DNA of 64,000 bases from Enterococcus ureilyticus (GTDB lineage: Bacteria; Bacillota; Bacilli; Lactobacillales; Enterococcaceae), in the NCBI RefSeq assembly GCF_001730315.1, contig NZ_MIKC01000023.1, forward strand, positions 124,001 to 188,000, in the 5' to 3' direction. Shown here piece after piece: positions 61,907-64,000 of the stretch. The translations under genes and the position numbers were made by a program. The notes below the pieces were generated by a model, which was not told where the DNA came from, made no database searches, and saw only the letters and a list, made by a program, of their open reading frames with translations. The first letter of the stretch is position 1. Every line of letters starts with the position of its first letter.

Positions 61907-62986
61907 CTAGCCTTTCGTATGCTTTTTCACTTCTGGCATCACTTTTGTCGCAATCAATTCAATATTTTTCTTAACAAGATCAAGTGGCACGCCGCCAAAA
62001 TCGATTTGCGCCATAAAGCGTTGATGGCCGTAAAGTTCATATTGATACAACATCTTCTCGATAATTTCATTGACGCCTCCTACCATTAGCGTATCTCTGG
62101 TATCTTGTGATTGAGCAAAATGTTGTTTTGGATAGGTTCCGCCACGAATCGCACCCCAACCAGCATTTAAGAATGGATACATTTCTTTCCGTGCTTGGCT
62201 ACCAGTTTCAGCAACATAAAACAAACTCGTTGTAGCCAAAGGAAATTCTTTTTCATTATAGCCGGCTTCAGTTAACGACATCCGATAAGCATCCACCGCA
62301 CGTTTGAAGATCGGTGCTGGTCCTGCGAGTGTTGTCAACATCATTGGAATGCCATCTAATCCAGCTTTGATCGCACTATCTGCCGGTCCTCCTACTGCTC
62401 GCCAAACAGGCAACTGTCCACGCAGTGGTTGCGGTAAAATTTCAGCATTTTGTAAAGGAGCGCGGAATGCCCCTTCCCAATTGATTCGTTCATCAGGTGC
62501 TGCTTCATTCAATCGTTTTAACAAATGCATTTTTTCTTCAAACAATTCCTCATAATCTTTTAAATCAAACCCTAAAAGTTCATAAACCCCAACACGAGAG
62601 CCACGACCTGCCACAATTTCAGCACGACCATTAGAAATCAAATCTAAGGTAGCGTATTCTTCATACACTCGGACTGGATCATTGGTACTTAAAACTGTCA
62701 CTGAACTAGAAATTTTAATATCTTTTGTTTGTGCTGCGATTGCCGATAGAATCACTTGGTTCGCTTGCCCAATAAAATGACTTTGATGGCTTTCACCAAC
62801 ACCAAATACATCGATTCCTGCTTCATCGGCAAATTTTGCCGCTTCAATAATGTCATTGATTCGTTGCTGCTCGCTGATCAGCTGGCTTGTCATTGGGTTT
62901 TTAACGTGATCTCCTAGTGAATATAACCCGATTTCCATGCCTTTTGATGAATCAATACCAAATGTTTCATTCATTTTTTTGTTCAT
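61907..62986 (-). CDS. Luciferase-like (LLM class) flavin-dependent oxidoreductase
   Basis: A 359-residue TIM-barrel flavin enzyme: EIGLYSLGDHVKN, FGVGESHQSHF, SSSVTVLSTNDPVRVYEEYA, NGRAEIVAGRGSRVGVYELL. Members oxidise varied substrates using FMNH2 from a partner reductase, which is encoded next. MarR-type regulator upstream in the same direction. Substrate unknown. Confidence 0.9.
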   Translation of the reverse strand: MNKKMNETFGIDSSKGMEIGLYSLGDHVKNPMTSQLISEQQRINDIIEAAKFADEAGIDVFGVGESHQSHFIGQANQVILSAIAAQTKDIKISSSVTVLSTNDPVRVYEEYATLDLISNGRAEIVAGRGSRVGVYELLGFDLKDYEELFEEKMHLLKRLNEAAPDERINWEGAFRAPLQNAEILPQPLRGQLPVWRAVGGPADSAIKAGLDGIPMMLTTLAGPAPIFKRAVDAYRMSLTEAGYNEKEFPLATTSLFYVAETGSQARKEMYPFLNAGWGAIRGGTYPKQHFAQSQDTRDTLMVGGVNEIIEKMLYQYELYGHQRFMAQIDFGGVPLDLVKKNIELIATKVMPEVKKHTKG

Positions 62987-63011
62987 TTCCCTACACTCCT
63001 ATTCCATCGTT

Positions 63012-63446
63012 TTATTCTGTTGACTGTTTCATTAATTTTTGACTGATTTTGGCTAACTGCAAGACTTCTTGTTTCGTTAAATTGTCAAAAGCCGCTGCTT
63101 GTTGCTTACTTTGGGCAATAAAGCAACTATCTAGCTGTTTTTGTCCTCTAGCTGTCAAGGATATATATTTTTCTTTCCATTCTTGTTGGCGTGTAATCCA
63201 GCCGTCTGCTTCAAACTGTTTGATCATTTGCGAAACACCACCCTTGGAGATAAGTAATTTCTCTCCTAGCTCCTTTTGTGTGATTGGTTGATTTTCTTGG
63301 ATTTGATGAAGCATATCAAATTTTGAAGCATTTAGATCATATTGTTTTAAAAACTCATTAGACTGCACATTGCTCTTTTGAACGAACTGCAAGATGGACA
63401 TCCAACAGCTTAATTTTACTTTTTCTGTAAATGATAGCTTTTCCAT
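63012..63446 (-). CDS. MarR-family transcriptional regulator
   Basis: A 144-residue winged-helix protein: DMLHQIQENQPITQKELGEK, LLISKGGVSQMIKQFEADGW and LTARGQKQLD are the classic MarR HTH and wing. It contains one cysteine near the N-terminus (VKLSCWM) and one later (DSCFIA), possible redox sensors. It probably represses the flavin oxidoreductase pair that follows it. Confidence 0.9.
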   Translation of the reverse strand: MEKLSFTEKVKLSCWMSILQFVQKSNVQSNEFLKQYDLNASKFDMLHQIQENQPITQKELGEKLLISKGGVSQMIKQFEADGWITRQQEWKEKYISLTARGQKQLDSCFIAQSKQQAAAFDNLTKQEVLQLAKISQKLMKQSTE

Positions 63447-63668
63447 TGTCTGAACCTCCTTTTAGTTTAGAACTAAACTGATAACAATAGTATAATATAC
63501 TTACTAAAAATAAGCAAAATATTTTTACTTTCTAGCTTTAACTTGTATTACGACTAACACTAACCTTAGCTGAAGTACAACTCTTCCCTTTGATTCTTTC
63601 TAGTATTATTAGTATAATGAGTATGTTTTTTAGAATATAACCGAAAGCAATAGAGTGGAGATTATAGA

Positions 63669-64000
63669 ATGATGAATAATTTTTGGGCAGAACTACCAAA
63701 GCCTTTTTTTATTTTAGCACCAATGGAAGATGTGACTGATGTCGTCTTTCGCCATGTGGTCAAAGAAGCAGGTGCACCAGATGTCTTTTTTACTGAGTTT
63801 ACAAATTCGGATAGCTATTGCCATCCAGATGGGAAAGAAAGCGTACGTGGACGTTTAGTGTTTACTGAGGATGAACAGCCAATGGTTGCTCATATTTGGG
63901 GTGATAAGCCTGAGTTTTTTAGAGAAATGAGTCTTGGACTAGCCGAAATGGGCTTTAAAGGAATCGACATCAATATGGGCTGTCCTGTCCCTAACGTAGC
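63669..64000 (+). CDS. tRNA-dihydrouridine synthase, N-terminal part
   Basis: The first 110 codons are in the window and the frame is still open at the right edge. [20 protein letters not shown] (FMN-binding opening), [12 protein letters not shown] and [16 protein letters not shown] (the Dus signature) are visible. The enzyme reduces uridines in tRNA D-loops using FMN and NADPH. GTGGAG lies before the double ATG. Which Dus paralogue it is cannot be told from this part. Confidence 0.92.
   Translation, partial: MMNNFWAELPKPFFILAPMEDVTDVVFRHVVKEAGAPDVFFTEFTNSDSYCHPDGKESVRGRLVFTEDEQPMVAHIWGDKPEFFREMSLGLAEMGFKGIDINMGCPVPNV

Overview
This window looks like chromosome from a low-GC Gram-positive coccus of the genus Enterococcus. 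The evidence is the recA-rny-ymdB-mutS-mutL gene set, a WxL/DUF916 surface cluster, LXG (type VII) toxins with DUF3130/DUF3958 partners, mannose- and cellobiose-type PTS operons and strong AGGAGG ribosome sites. The species cannot be fixed from sequence reading alone.

Layout. 1-6.4 kb (minus strand): end of msrB, a hotdog thioesterase, maf, mutL, mutS and a YlbF/RicA-type gene. 6.5-16.6 kb (minus): a polymorphic-toxin locus. It has two small helical partners (DUF3130-like, DUF3958-like), one full-length LXG toxin with its immunity gene, then four start-less 'orphan' toxin-tip cassettes each followed by its own immunity gene, and finally a truncated fifth cassette that keeps only a membrane-protein gene. 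All share the same pre-toxin segment and near-identical spacers. One cassette also carries a KptA/Tpt1 RNA 2'-phosphotransferase. 16.6-18.3 kb is gene-poor but rich in structured RNA signals: two tandem plus-strand small-RNA units and one minus-strand relative. Diverged relatives of the same three-hairpin architecture sit in every cassette spacer.

18.3-35.2 kb: ymdB, rny, recA and cinA, interrupted by a Cro-like regulator, a cellobiose-type PTS with a phospho-beta-glucosidase and a LicR-type activator, an ABC-2 transporter with a two-component system (yvfRSTU-like layout), and an OppA lipoprotein. 35.4-41 kb: a membrane-anchored protein with a C-terminal Cys/His motif, a TraX-like protein, an NAD(P)-binding oxidoreductase with an Rrf2 regulator, and a divergent Rgg-type regulator/MFS pair.

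41-56.8 kb: a glycosaminoglycan or similar uronate-polysaccharide utilisation island. It encodes a PL8 lyase, KduD, KduI, KdgK, KdgA, a mannose-family PTS (IIAB, IIC, IID), a GntR/UTRA regulator, a GH35 beta-galactosidase, a GH88 unsaturated glucuronyl hydrolase, a discoidin-like protein and a DUF2264 protein. A shared 10-bp dyad (TAAC-NN-GTTA) links the divergent regulator/PTS region with the hydrolase operon. The expected flow is extracellular lyase, PTS uptake of unsaturated disaccharide, GH88 cleavage, then KduI/KduD/KdgK/KdgA to pyruvate and glyceraldehyde-3-phosphate.

57.2-64 kb: an unrecognised protein, a WxL surface cluster (double DUF4822-WxL protein, DUF916 protein, small sorted-type protein), a flavin reductase/luciferase-like oxidoreductase/MarR set, and the start of a tRNA-dihydrouridine synthase. 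No tRNA, rRNA, CRISPR array or intact insertion sequence was recognised.
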